A stretch of DNA of 34,573 nt, from NCBI GenBank assembly GCA_013359335.1, contig JABWBZ010000004.1, forward strand, positions 1-34,573. Reading direction: 5' to 3'. The position numbers and the translations under genes were made by a program. The first letter of the stretch is position 1, and each line of letters begins with the position of its first letter. This stretch comes from a bacterium (GTDB taxonomy: Bacteria > CLD3 > SB21). Below, one piece after another: positions 1 through 9,228 of this stretch. Under the pieces are notes generated by a model, which was not told the DNA's origin, made no database searches, and saw nothing but the letters and a program-made list of their open reading frames with translations.

Positions 1-1
1 T

Positions 2-1378
2 GACCTCAGCGCCGTAAGAGATGTATTAGGCCCAGGAATTATGTACACGGCCAATACCATTATCGCGTTTGTGTATGTCGTTCCGATGATGATTCACATC
101 AGCCCTCAACTCACTTTGCTAGCATTCGTGCCGCTGTTGGTTCTTTCTTTCGCCATCAATCAGTTGTCCAAACTGATTCATCACCGTTCACAAAAAGTTC
201 AGGAAAAACTTTCCGATATCAGCTCATGCGCTCAGGAAAATTTTTCCGGCATTCGTGTCATCAAATCGTTCGTACGTGAAGATCATGAGATTGAAAAATT
301 CCGGTTGCTCAATTTGGATTACGTTCGCCTGAATATGGACGCCGTTCGCGTTCGCGGCATCATGATGTCAAGCGTGGTGCTGACCATCGGCCTGAGCGTC
401 GCCGTTTTGTTGTGGCAGGGCGGACGGTTGGTTATGACAGGCGATATTACGCTCGGGCAATTCACGGCGTTTAATTTTTATCTCGCTGTTTTGATCTGGC
501 CGATGATCGCGCTCGGATGGGTCATCAACATTTTTCAGCGCGGTTCGGCTTCGATGAAGCGCATGAACGAAATTTTCAAAACGGTTCCGCGCATCATCGA
601 CGCGCCGTCCGTCAAGCCGATTAAAACGATCGAAGGTAAAATTGAAATCCGTAACCTGACTTTTCAGTACAATGGATCCGACCCGGTTTTGAAAAACATC
701 CATGTAACCATTCGCGCCGGTATGACGCTGGGCATCGTCGGACATACCGGTTCGGGAAAAAGTACGCTGGTTAACCTGATACCACGATTGTATGAAATTC
801 CGAAAAATACAATTTTCATCGACGATGTAGAAATTCATGACATTCCGATCAACGTTTTGCGCAGTCATATTGGTATGGTTCCGCAGGATACGTTTCTTTT
901 TTCCGATACAATTTTAAATAATATTCTTTTTGGCGTGGCGCATACGGACACGGGCAAAGCCGTTTGGGCGGCCGATGTTGCGCAATTAAAATCTAACGTT
1001 GAAGACTTTCCGGAAAAATATGATACGGTCATTGGCGAGCGCGGTATTACCCTTTCCGGCGGGCAAAAACAACGGCTTGCCATCGCGCGGGCCGTGATAC
1101 GCGAACCTAAAATTCTGATTCTCGATGACGCACTTTCGAGCGTGGACACGCATACGGAAGATGAAATTCTCACGCGGTTGAAAGCGCTGATGAAAGATCG
1201 TACGACTATGTTAGTCAGCCATCGCATTCAGACCGTGAAACAAGCCGATTGGATTATTTTATTATCCGAAGGCGCCATTATCGAACAAGGCACGCACGAG
1301 CAACTGGTCGCGCTGGATGGCATCTATGCCGATATGTATCAACGTCAGCTTCTTGAAGAAGAAATTGCCGAAATTTAG
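2..1378 (+). CDS. ABC transporter, permease/ATP-binding exporter (5' truncated by window edge)
   Basis: Frame is open upstream of the listed ATG (DLSAVRDVLGPGIM...). Walker A GHTGSGKST, signature LSGGQKQR, Walker B ILILDDALSSVD, H-loop VSHR; six-TM exporter-type N-terminus. Confidence 0.95.
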   Translation, partial: DLSAVRDVLGPGIMYTANTIIAFVYVVPMMIHISPQLTLLAFVPLLVLSFAINQLSKLIHHRSQKVQEKLSDISSCAQENFSGIRVIKSFVREDHEIEKFRLLNLDYVRLNMDAVRVRGIMMSSVVLTIGLSVAVLLWQGGRLVMTGDITLGQFTAFNFYLAVLIWPMIALGWVINIFQRGSASMKRMNEIFKTVPRIIDAPSVKPIKTIEGKIEIRNLTFQYNGSDPVLKNIHVTIRAGMTLGIVGHTGSGKSTLVNLIPRLYEIPKNTIFIDDVEIHDIPINVLRSHIGMVPQDTFLFSDTILNNILFGVAHTDTGKAVWAADVAQLKSNVEDFPEKYDTVIGERGITLSGGQKQRLAIARAVIREPKILILDDALSSVDTHTEDEILTRLKALMKDRTTMLVSHRIQTVKQADWIILLSEGAIIEQGTHEQLVALDGIYADMYQRQLLEEEIAEI

Positions 1379-1387
1379 AATCGCGCT

Positions 1388-4300
1388 ATGAAATTTAGCC
1401 TCTACATCGTTCTGCAGACAGTACTCGCATCTTTCTTGCACGCCCAGATTACATCAATGACGCCGCAGAAATTGCCATTAGAAGACGGCGTTTCATCCAA
1501 TGCTGTTTTTGCCATTCACCAGGATCAAAAAGGCCTGATGTGGTTTGGAACATTGCACGGGCTGGTGAAATACGACGGATACCGTTACACGACTTACCGT
1601 CACGATCCTGCGGATCCCAACAGCCTTTCACACGACGATATTGTGTGTATCGACGAAGACGATGACGGATGTCTTTGGATTGGCACGTATGGCGGCGGGA
1701 TCAATCGTTTTGACCCGAAAAAGGATATATTTGTTCGTTATTTTCCGAATTCAAATGCTGCTGAAACCATTGTTTGGGATATCGAAAAAGACGTGGAAGG
1801 CAATGTCTGGTTTGCGACCCAAGGCAACGGTATTTTCATACTTCCTTCATCGAGTAAACACGATCCGAATCCGGTTTTTATCCGCTGTTTGGAAGATTCT
1901 GTTTATGCGATAAAGTGGCCGTCTGTCCGAATGCTGCGGTGCGGCAGCGACGGCATGATGTGGATTGGATCGTTTGAAAATGGGCTTGGAAAGTGGGATG
2001 CGAACCTCAAAAAATTTACTTCGTATTTGCCCGCCAATTCTGAAAAATTAAGCGTGATCGCACTGTTCGAAGAAAATAAAAATTTATTGATCGGTACAGG
2101 AAAAGGATTCTTCCGATTCGATCCGATGACTGAAAATTGGGAAAAACTATTTCCTGAAATTTTCGGATCGCAGCGAATTTTAAATATTGTAAAAGACCGC
2201 GAGGATATTCTGTGGATTGGAACCGCCGAAGGGTTGTGGCTATTGGAACGAGGAAAAGCGCCGGTTATTTACAGACAATTTCAAAATCCCTCTAAGCCGG
2301 TTGTAACTATACTGGAAGATCGCTCGGGATTATTGTGGTTTTCGTTATATTATGACGGCGTGTATACTTTTTCGCGTTATACGAATAAATTTTTATCCAT
2401 AAAAAACGATCCGATTGCCAGCGATCCCGCTGTGAATTGCGTGATGGAAGATCGAAGCGGCAATGTCTGGATGGGCACAAAACAGGGATTGACTCGCTGG
2501 AATTCGCAAAAAAGTGTTATCGAATTTATTGCGCGTGGCAAAGATTTGGATGTGACCTCTATTTCAGAATCCGAACGTCATTTTTGGATTGGAACACGTT
2601 CACAAGGCTTGTTTGAGTTTGATCCAAATACCAAACGGTGGAGAGAATTTTCCTCGAATTCAAAATTTCGCAATACTGAAATTACAGTTCTATCCGAGGA
2701 TCATGCCGGAAACTTGTGGATCGGAACCGATGGGTTGGGTGTTTTTAAACTCGATAAACAAACCAACCAGCTTAGTGAGATTTTGCAGTCGGCCGGCCCG
2801 AATCCCGCGTTGATGCGCTCCGTGAAAGTGATTTACAAGGATCGTAAACACAGGATGTGGATTGGAACGCTTGCAGGGTTATTGCGATGTGAAAATGATT
2901 CCATCAAACTTTTTTCACATCGAACGAATGACGTAACCGGCTTGAACAATCCTTATGTGTATTCCGTGCTGGAGGATACTGACGGTGAATTATGGGTTGG
3001 AACGGCCGGCGGCCTTAATCGATTCAATTCGGCTACAGGTCAATTTATTGCCTATCGCGAAAAAGACGGCTTGCCTAACGGAGTAATTTGTGGAATTTTG
3101 GAAGACCGTGATCGCCAATTATGGATCAGTACGCATCAAGGCATAACCCGATTTAATAAAAACACACAAATTTTTCGCAATTACGATATTGCCGACGGCC
3201 TGCAGAGCAATCTTTTTTCGCCGGGTGTTTATTTCAAGAGTCATTCGGGAAAATTATATTTCGGAGGAATTCTCGGCGTGAATGTCGTCCTTCCGGAAAA
3301 AATTATGGACAATCCGTTTCAGCCTGAAATTGAAATTACCGCCGTCAAAAAATTCGGACGTTATCCTGCTCGCATACAACACAACGAGTTGATCCTAAAC
3401 TATAATGAAAATTTTATTACGATCGATTTTAGTGCGTTGGATTTCACAGCGCCGGAAAAAAATCATTACGCGTATCAACTTTCCGGCGTCGATCCTGATT
3501 GGGTCTACGGCAAGACGGCTGAAGCCGTTTATACCGGGTTGCCTCCCGGGGAATATTTGTTCCGCGTTAAAGGAACCAATCACGACGGCATTTGGAGCGC
3601 GTACGAACGCACGCTAAAAATTATCGTCACGCCGCCGTTTTGGAAGACAACGTGGTTTTACACCTTGTGCGCCATGGCGTTCGCGGCGATATTGATAGCG
3701 CTACATCGGCAGATAGTGCGGCAACGATTGCGTGAAGAAACCTTGCGTGTTGAAGAACGGGAACGCGTGCGGAAGCAAGTTTCGCAAGACTTTCACGACG
3801 AACTCGGACACAAATTGACGAAGATTAATCTGTTCGGTGAATTGATCCGCCGAAAAATGAACGGCCATGATACGGAGATGGCTTCTCACCTCGGAAAAGT
3901 CACGGACGCTGCAAGCAGTTTGTCCGCGAATACGCGCGATTTTATCTGGGTGCTCGATCCTCAAAAAGATACGCTGCTTGATCTGATTGTCAATTTACGG
4001 GATTTTGGGTACGATCTTTTTGATGCGTCGCCGGTGAAATTCGGCGTGAAAGGTATTTCAGAAAATCTGGCGGCAATAAAGCTTTCTATGGATTGGAGGC
4101 GCCATGCCACACTGATTTTTAAAGAAGGCATGAATAATATTTTGAAACATGCGCACGCCGATCACGCGGAGTTGGCAATCGAATTACGGAGCCGCGATTT
4201 CATAATTTATTTAAGCGATAACGGCAAGGGCTTAGATGATAAAGCGAAAAATGGCTATGGGTTATCTAATATGCGCCAGAGGGCCGGCAAAATCGACGCT

Positions 4301-4438
4301 CAGTTCAATATCGAATCATCCGAGCATGGAACGCGCCTTAGTTTAATCGGCAGCCGATATCAATCGCCGGTAACGCCGGGTTCTGCGAAACGCTCTCGCT
4401 GGGATATCGTTGCGTCTATCAAAGGATTATTTGCATGA
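1388..4438 (+). CDS. Sensor histidine kinase with two-component-regulator propeller repeats, Y_Y_Y domain and HisKA_3/HATPase
   Basis: Repeated W[IMF]GT..GL..[FW] blades, GLPPGEYLFRVKGTN (Y_Y_Y), one TM helix, QDFHDELGHKLTKI (HisKA_3), NGKGL and GYGLSNMRQRA (HATPase). Confidence 0.93.
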   Translation: MKFSLYIVLQTVLASFLHAQITSMTPQKLPLEDGVSSNAVFAIHQDQKGLMWFGTLHGLVKYDGYRYTTYRHDPADPNSLSHDDIVCIDEDDDGCLWIGTYGGGINRFDPKKDIFVRYFPNSNAAETIVWDIEKDVEGNVWFATQGNGIFILPSSSKHDPNPVFIRCLEDSVYAIKWPSVRMLRCGSDGMMWIGSFENGLGKWDANLKKFTSYLPANSEKLSVIALFEENKNLLIGTGKGFFRFDPMTENWEKLFPEIFGSQRILNIVKDREDILWIGTAEGLWLLERGKAPVIYRQFQNPSKPVVTILEDRSGLLWFSLYYDGVYTFSRYTNKFLSIKNDPIASDPAVNCVMEDRSGNVWMGTKQGLTRWNSQKSVIEFIARGKDLDVTSISESERHFWIGTRSQGLFEFDPNTKRWREFSSNSKFRNTEITVLSEDHAGNLWIGTDGLGVFKLDKQTNQLSEILQSAGPNPALMRSVKVIYKDRKHRMWIGTLAGLLRCENDSIKLFSHRTNDVTGLNNPYVYSVLEDTDGELWVGTAGGLNRFNSATGQFIAYREKDGLPNGVICGILEDRDRQLWISTHQGITRFNKNTQIFRNYDIADGLQSNLFSPGVYFKSHSGKLYFGGILGVNVVLPEKIMDNPFQPEIEITAVKKFGRYPARIQHNELILNYNENFITIDFSALDFTAPEKNHYAYQLSGVDPDWVYGKTAEAVYTGLPPGEYLFRVKGTNHDGIWSAYERTLKIIVTPPFWKTTWFYTLCAMAFAAILIALHRQIVRQRLREETLRVEERERVRKQVSQDFHDELGHKLTKINLFGELIRRKMNGHDTEMASHLGKVTDAASSLSANTRDFIWVLDPQKDTLLDLIVNLRDFGYDLFDASPVKFGVKGISENLAAIKLSMDWRRHATLIFKEGMNNILKHAHADHAELAIELRSRDFIIYLSDNGKGLDDKAKNGYGLSNMRQRAGKIDAQFNIESSEHGTRLSLIGSRYQSPVTPGSAKRSRWDIVASIKGLFA

Positions 4439-5052
4439 TCAAAGTCGCTATTGTCGAGGACGACCATGACGTTCGGCAAGGATTGGCGTTGCTGCTGAAT
4501 AATACAAAAGGATTCCAGTTGGCCGGTGAATTCGGCGACGGTGAGAGCGCAATCGATGGTCTAAAAAAAAATCCACCCGATGTTTTACTGCTTGATATTG
4601 AATTGCCGGGTATAAGCGGAATCGATGTTATTCGGAAAATCAAAGGCGCCGCTCCCGACGTCGACATATTGATACTGACGGTTCATCAGGAAGATACGAT
4701 GGTTTTCGAGTCGTTGTGCGCGGGGGCAACGGGGTACCTTATTAAAACAGCATCGCCGGCGCAAATTCTGCAAGCGATCAACGATATTCATCATGGTGGC
4801 GCGCCGATGAGTGCGCCCATCGCGCGCATGGTCGTTGCTTCATTCAAGATCGAACCGGGCGTCGCGTTAACGGAGCGTGAAAAAGAAGTTCTGTCGAAAT
4901 TGTGCGAAGGACTGAGTTACAAATTAATCGCCGATTGCATCCATGTGAGCCGCGACACCGTGCACGCTCACATTAAAAATATTTACCGCAAATTGCACGT
5001 CCACTCCAAATCCGAAGCGGTAATTACAGCGCTGCGGAAGAAACTCATCTGA
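4435..5052 (+). CDS. NarL/LuxR-family response regulator
   Basis: Receiver domain (VEDD...LLLDIELPG...K) and LuxR HTH (LTEREKEVLSKLCEGLSYKLIADCIHVSRDTVHAHIKNIYRKLHV). Its ATG overlaps the kinase stop by 4 bp. Confidence 0.96.
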   Translation: MIKVAIVEDDHDVRQGLALLLNNTKGFQLAGEFGDGESAIDGLKKNPPDVLLLDIELPGISGIDVIRKIKGAAPDVDILILTVHQEDTMVFESLCAGATGYLIKTASPAQILQAINDIHHGGAPMSAPIARMVVASFKIEPGVALTEREKEVLSKLCEGLSYKLIADCIHVSRDTVHAHIKNIYRKLHVHSKSEAVITALRKKLI

Positions 5053-5133
5053 TTTTTTACACCCCAATTGGGTACGGTTTATAACGTACGTCTTTCCTAC
5101 CTTCCTTCATCATTTATTACAAGGAATTTATTT

Positions 5134-6021
5134 ATGAAGCTGGCAGGTGTGGCGATTGTTTTTATTTATTTCTTTAATCATTTAACATGGGCGCAGGATA
5201 TGTCCAAAGCCGACACGCTTTTTAACGTGCAAAAGTATTCGGAAGCTTTGAAACTGTATGAATCGATAACAAAAAAAGACAGCAATAATGCGTACGCCTT
5301 GTTTCGTACGGGCAATTGTTTGCAGGCGCTAGGACAATATGCTCAGGCGCTAAGCGCGTACGAAAAAGCCGATCAGAAAGGTTATCTGAAAATTGCGATC
5401 ATGCTTCGATCGGCCCGAGTCAATGCTCTGTTGAAAAAAAATGATGAGACTTTTGAATGGCTCACGAAAGCCATGAACTGGGGCTTTTCCAATAAAGCCA
5501 TGATTGAAAATGAAGCGGATTTTACAGGAATCAAAAACGATGAGCGATTCAAAACAATCCTGGCAAAAGCCGATTCCAATGCGGCGCCGTGCGCGCATAT
5601 CGCCGAAGCGCAGCAATTTAATTTCTGGGTCGGAGAATGGGACGTCAAAAATCCACAGGGCGTGACCGTCGGCAGCAGTTCGATCACAAGAATTCTAAAC
5701 GAATGTTCGATTCATGAACACTACACCAATCCGGGCGGCTATATCGGCAGAAGTTTCAATGCATACAATGCAAGCATCAATAAGTGGCAGCAATTCTATG
5801 TCGACAATGCCGGTTCGGTCACGCTTTTTCATGGGACTTATCATGATGATGCTATGTGGTTTATTACGGATCCGTTTTTGCAAAACGGCGTCATGACCAT
5901 CACGAAGATGACGTTTTATAATTTGGCGTCCGACCACGTGCGGCAGCTAATCGAAAACAGTACCGACGACGGCAAAACATGGACGACGACGTTTGACGGC
6001 CATTACTGGCGAAAAAAATAA
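5134..6021 (+). CDS. Secreted TPR protein fused to a DUF1579-like 'FWVGEWDV' lipocalin-like domain
   Basis: ORF 5068..6021; internal ATG at 5134 starts a signal peptide (MKLAGVAIVFIYFF). TPR repeats, then QFNFWVGEWDVKN... C-terminal domain. Confidence 0.75.
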   Translation: MKLAGVAIVFIYFFNHLTWAQDMSKADTLFNVQKYSEALKLYESITKKDSNNAYALFRTGNCLQALGQYAQALSAYEKADQKGYLKIAIMLRSARVNALLKKNDETFEWLTKAMNWGFSNKAMIENEADFTGIKNDERFKTILAKADSNAAPCAHIAEAQQFNFWVGEWDVKNPQGVTVGSSSITRILNECSIHEHYTNPGGYIGRSFNAYNASINKWQQFYVDNAGSVTLFHGTYHDDAMWFITDPFLQNGVMTITKMTFYNLASDHVRQLIENSTDDGKTWTTTFDGHYWRKK

Positions 6022-6030
6022 GCAGGGAAT

Positions 6031-6513
6031 ATGTCCAGAATTATCTATGCGATTGCTTTGATGGCATATTTTTTTGGTCTGAAAGCTCAGGAAATAAAGC
6101 CGGAGCGCCAATTCGATTTTTGGGTAGGTGAATGGGACGTCACGGATTCCGGGCAAGTCATTGCAACGAGCATAGAACAATTCCTGGAGGATAGTTCCAT
6201 TATCATGGAAAATTACTCGCAGAAAGACGGTTATACGGGCAAGAGTATTAATTTCTATGATCGTTATTTAAAAAAATGGCGGCAGACATGGGTCGATCGC
6301 GTTGGCAATGTCAGTGAATTTACCGGTGAATACCGTGACGGAGCCATGGTTTTCGAAGGCGAGAGCCATCGCGCCAACGGAAAAAAAATTCTAAGAAAAA
6401 TGATTTTTTATAATCTCGGCTATGATAAAATCCGGCAATATTCCGAGATGTCGTTAGACAACGGGAAGACATGGCAAATAGCTTATGATTTTATTTACGT
6501 ACGCAAACGGTAA
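6031..6513 (+). CDS. Secreted DUF1579-like protein, paralogous to the C-terminal domain of the preceding gene
   Basis: RQFDFWVGEWDVTDSGQ...GYTGKSINFYDRYLKKWRQTWVDRVGNVSEFTGEY aligns by eye with the upstream protein. Confidence 0.75.
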   Translation: MSRIIYAIALMAYFFGLKAQEIKPERQFDFWVGEWDVTDSGQVIATSIEQFLEDSSIIMENYSQKDGYTGKSINFYDRYLKKWRQTWVDRVGNVSEFTGEYRDGAMVFEGESHRANGKKILRKMIFYNLGYDKIRQYSEMSLDNGKTWQIAYDFIYVRKR

Positions 6514-6979
6514 ACGCATATTTTTATTTGGATGTTTTGTTTGGGTGATATCGTGTTCATCGGCCAAAGATTCCGCCGACGAGCGCGCCGTTCGTGCTAT
6601 CAACCAGCGCTACACCGAAGCGTGGTTACACAACGACGAAAACGGTGTACTTTCGCTTTTCGAAGAAAATGCCGCAATCACGCCAAGCGGAATGAGTACG
6701 ATCAAAGGCATTGAGGCGATTCGTAATTTCTGGTTTCCAAAGGATTCTTCCGTAACGGCCATTCACGTATTTAACAATCAGATCGTTGCGATCACGGTGG
6801 ACAGTACGGTTGCGTCCACCTTCAAAAAAACTTATCTCTCGTGGTCGTACGCCAAAGGCGATGTCCGGATCGCCAAAGATCAATGGGGGTTGGCCATGTC
6901 GGTCTATCGTAAGCAGCCCAACGGTGAGTGGAAAATATGGCGCCAGCTCTGGACGGATGTCCGTACCGTTGATCGTTGA
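6485..6979 (+). CDS. SnoaL-like/DUF4440 lipoprotein
   Basis: Lipobox-like VISC near the N-terminus; INQRYTEAWLHNDENGVLSLFEENAAITPSG...G.EAIRNFW is typical of the NTF2-like fold. Overlaps the upstream stop by 29 nt. Confidence 0.75.
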   Translation: MILFTYANGKRIFLFGCFVWVISCSSAKDSADERAVRAINQRYTEAWLHNDENGVLSLFEENAAITPSGMSTIKGIEAIRNFWFPKDSSVTAIHVFNNQIVAITVDSTVASTFKKTYLSWSYAKGDVRIAKDQWGLAMSVYRKQPNGEWKIWRQLWTDVRTVDR

Positions 6980-7061
6980 GCAGGATGAATTTTACTGGAA
7001 TAATTGGCGGGAATGAAATATGTTCACCTAAATTCATTCAACCCCAATTTTGAAATTCATC

Positions 7062-7784
7062 ATGCGTTTTGTGTTTTCATTCGTGATTGTTTTGAATGCG
7101 GTTGTTTTTGCCGGTGAAGAAGAAAAAATTTCTGACAATCTCGTAGCCCGTCCGCTCGTTGACAATATCTGGGTTCACACATCTTACAAAAATCTGGCCG
7201 GCCGGCCATTTCCTTCAAATGGCCTGATCGTGGTTACGTCCGGCAGCGTATTGATCGTCGATACGGCGTGGGGCGATTCGGTAACAACTCAATTAATCAA
7301 GTGGATCCGGAAAAAATTCAACAAACCGATCCGATGGATTGTATCGACGCATTTTCACGATGACCGGTTGGGGGGCATCATGGAAGCGCATCGCGAACAT
7401 GTTCCGGTGATCGCTTATTATCTGACGAAACAACTTGCCGAAAAAAATAAACTGACGCTTCCGGATGCCGTATTTGCGCGTGACTCAACGCTGTCGGTCG
7501 ATGATACGGAGCTTCAGGTATTTTATCCGGGCGCAGGGCATTCGCCGGATAATATCGTCGTCTATGTGGCGCCGTCGCGCGTTTTATTCGGTGGATGTCT
7601 TGTCAAGTCTGCCGAATCGACCGATCTCGGATTTACGGGAGACGCCGTGATCCATGAATGGCCAAAGGCCGTTGATAACGTTATGAAAAAATTTCCTGAC
7701 GCCATGATCGTAATCCCCGGTCATGGCGAGGCCGGCGGCATTGATTTACTGACGCATACGCTTGATTTATTAAAAGAAAAATGA
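7062..7784 (+). CDS. Subclass B1-like metallo-beta-lactamase
   Basis: ORF 7050..7784 (TTG) or ATG at 7062; signal peptide MRFVFSFVIVLNAVVFA. Zinc ligands STHFHDDRLGG (HxHxD), GAGHSPDN, GGCLVKS (Cys), PGHGEAGG; C-terminal LLTHTLDLLK. Confidence 0.88.
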   Translation: MRFVFSFVIVLNAVVFAGEEEKISDNLVARPLVDNIWVHTSYKNLAGRPFPSNGLIVVTSGSVLIVDTAWGDSVTTQLIKWIRKKFNKPIRWIVSTHFHDDRLGGIMEAHREHVPVIAYYLTKQLAEKNKLTLPDAVFARDSTLSVDDTELQVFYPGAGHSPDNIVVYVAPSRVLFGGCLVKSAESTDLGFTGDAVIHEWPKAVDNVMKKFPDAMIVIPGHGEAGGIDLLTHTLDLLKEK

Positions 7785-8620
7785 TTTACCACGAACACAT
7801 TCCTTGCCCCGAATTAATTCCGTACGTGGAGTGTTTCTGGGAATTACGCGACGATGCGTATGAGAAACATACGCAGCCGGAGCGAATTTTACCGGACGGT
7901 TGTTTTGAATTGGTTTTAAATTTCGGCGAAGCTTTCAAGCGATTTCATTCAGACGGTTCCGTAGAGCTGCAACCGCCGGCATTGATGGTGGGACAAATGA
8001 CCCGCCACGTGATGATCCAATCTTCCGGTCGAATTGATTTACTCGGCATTCGGTTTCATCCCGGAGGAGCTTTTCCTTTTTTTAAATTTCCACAAAGCGA
8101 ACTAACCGACCGGATTTTAAATATTGAAGAGGCCATTCCTTTTTCGGAAATGTTTTCTGAACTTTACGACCAACCGGCTACGCACTGCAGAAAAAAAATT
8201 ATAGAAACGTGGTTGTGCACCTTGCTTCGATCCAATAAAAATGATTGCCGTTTGACGCAACGGGCCGCGCAGGCGATTCTGGCGCACAACGGCGTGATTA
8301 ATTTGAAAACCTTTCGACAGAATTTGGGCGTCGGCGAACGCCAGTTGGAAAGGGTATTCAAGGATCAGGTTGGGCTTTCGCCAAAAATGTTTGCACGCAT
8401 TATCCGTTTTCAATCCATTTTCCGGGCGCTCGAATCGGAATCGCCGGCGAATTGGTCGCCGCTGGCTTTTGAATGCGGGTATTACGATCAATCGCATTTT
8501 CTGCGCGATTTCAAAGCGTTTGCCGGTGAATTGCCATCATCGTATTTTGCAAAAGCTTACCGGATGTCGGAACTATTGACCCGTAAAAACAGGCCGATGG
8601 TTTCATCCGGTCTTGATTAA
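7781..8620 (+). CDS. AraC-family transcriptional regulator (DUF6597-type N-terminus + HTH_18)
   Basis: N-terminus ...YVECFWELRD...ERILPDGCFELVLNFG; C-terminus GVGERQLERVFKDQVGLSPKMFARIIRFQ...ALECGYYDQSHFLRDFK-like. ATGA overlap with MBL stop. Confidence 0.9.
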   Translation: MIYHEHIPCPELIPYVECFWELRDDAYEKHTQPERILPDGCFELVLNFGEAFKRFHSDGSVELQPPALMVGQMTRHVMIQSSGRIDLLGIRFHPGGAFPFFKFPQSELTDRILNIEEAIPFSEMFSELYDQPATHCRKKIIETWLCTLLRSNKNDCRLTQRAAQAILAHNGVINLKTFRQNLGVGERQLERVFKDQVGLSPKMFARIIRFQSIFRALESESPANWSPLAFECGYYDQSHFLRDFKAFAGELPSSYFAKAYRMSELLTRKNRPMVSSGLD

Positions 8621-8648
8621 TGTTCATTCATATCAAACGAGGAAGCTC

Positions 8649-9119
8649 ATGAGAAGAACCTGGCTGCTTGTTCTGATGTTAACGGCCTGTTCACGGGAAA
8701 CAAAAATTGAACTGAAGCCGTTCGAGTTTTCACAACTGGCGTGGATTATCGGCGAGTGGAAAATTGAAAAACCCGGCAGCACGATGATTGAAATTTGGAC
8801 CAAAGAAAATGACAGTACGTTATCCGGTACAAGTTATCGCGTGACGGCTATCGATACGCTGCTGCTCGAAAAGATGGCTATCGAACAGCGCCGTCAGGCC
8901 GTGGTTTTTACGGCCATCGTTGAAGGCAATGTGGGAGCGATTCCTTTTACAATGGCTCAATATTCCGACCGGGAAGTGCTATTTGAAAATTTAGCGCACG
9001 ATTTTCCGCAGCGCATCATGTATACGAAGCACGGCGCGGATACGCTATTGGCCAGGATTGAGGGAATCGAGCATGGAGAAACCAAACGCGGCGAATATAT
9101 TTTTATAAAATCGAAATAG
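8649..9119 (+). CDS. Lipoprotein with DUF6265-like domain
   Basis: ORF 8613..9119; ATG at 8649 gives MRRTWLLVLMLTAC lipobox, then LAWIIGEWKIEKPGSTMIEIWTKENDSTLSGTSYRV. Confidence 0.75.
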   Translation: MRRTWLLVLMLTACSRETKIELKPFEFSQLAWIIGEWKIEKPGSTMIEIWTKENDSTLSGTSYRVTAIDTLLLEKMAIEQRRQAVVFTAIVEGNVGAIPFTMAQYSDREVLFENLAHDFPQRIMYTKHGADTLLARIEGIEHGETKRGEYIFIKSK

Positions 9120-9141
9120 ACAAAATCACGGCGAAATGAGC

Positions 9142-9168
9142 AAATGCCCCTTCTGGGGCATTTTTTAT
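9142..9168 (+). terminator. Rho-independent terminator
   Basis: AAATGCCCC-TTCT-GGGGCATTT followed by a T-rich tract, 23 bp after the DUF6265-like CDS. Confidence 0.85.
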
Positions 9169-9228
9169 TTTCCATTATTCCCTTATGTTGTTTGAAGCAA
9201 ATTCGCTCCAATTGCAGAGGTATTCTCA

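Noticed and set aside
368-1227. Two minus-strand ORFs (166 aa and 120 aa) inside the ABC exporter
   Set aside because: They lie antisense to strongly conserved ABC motifs, have unusual composition, and show no recognisable domains.
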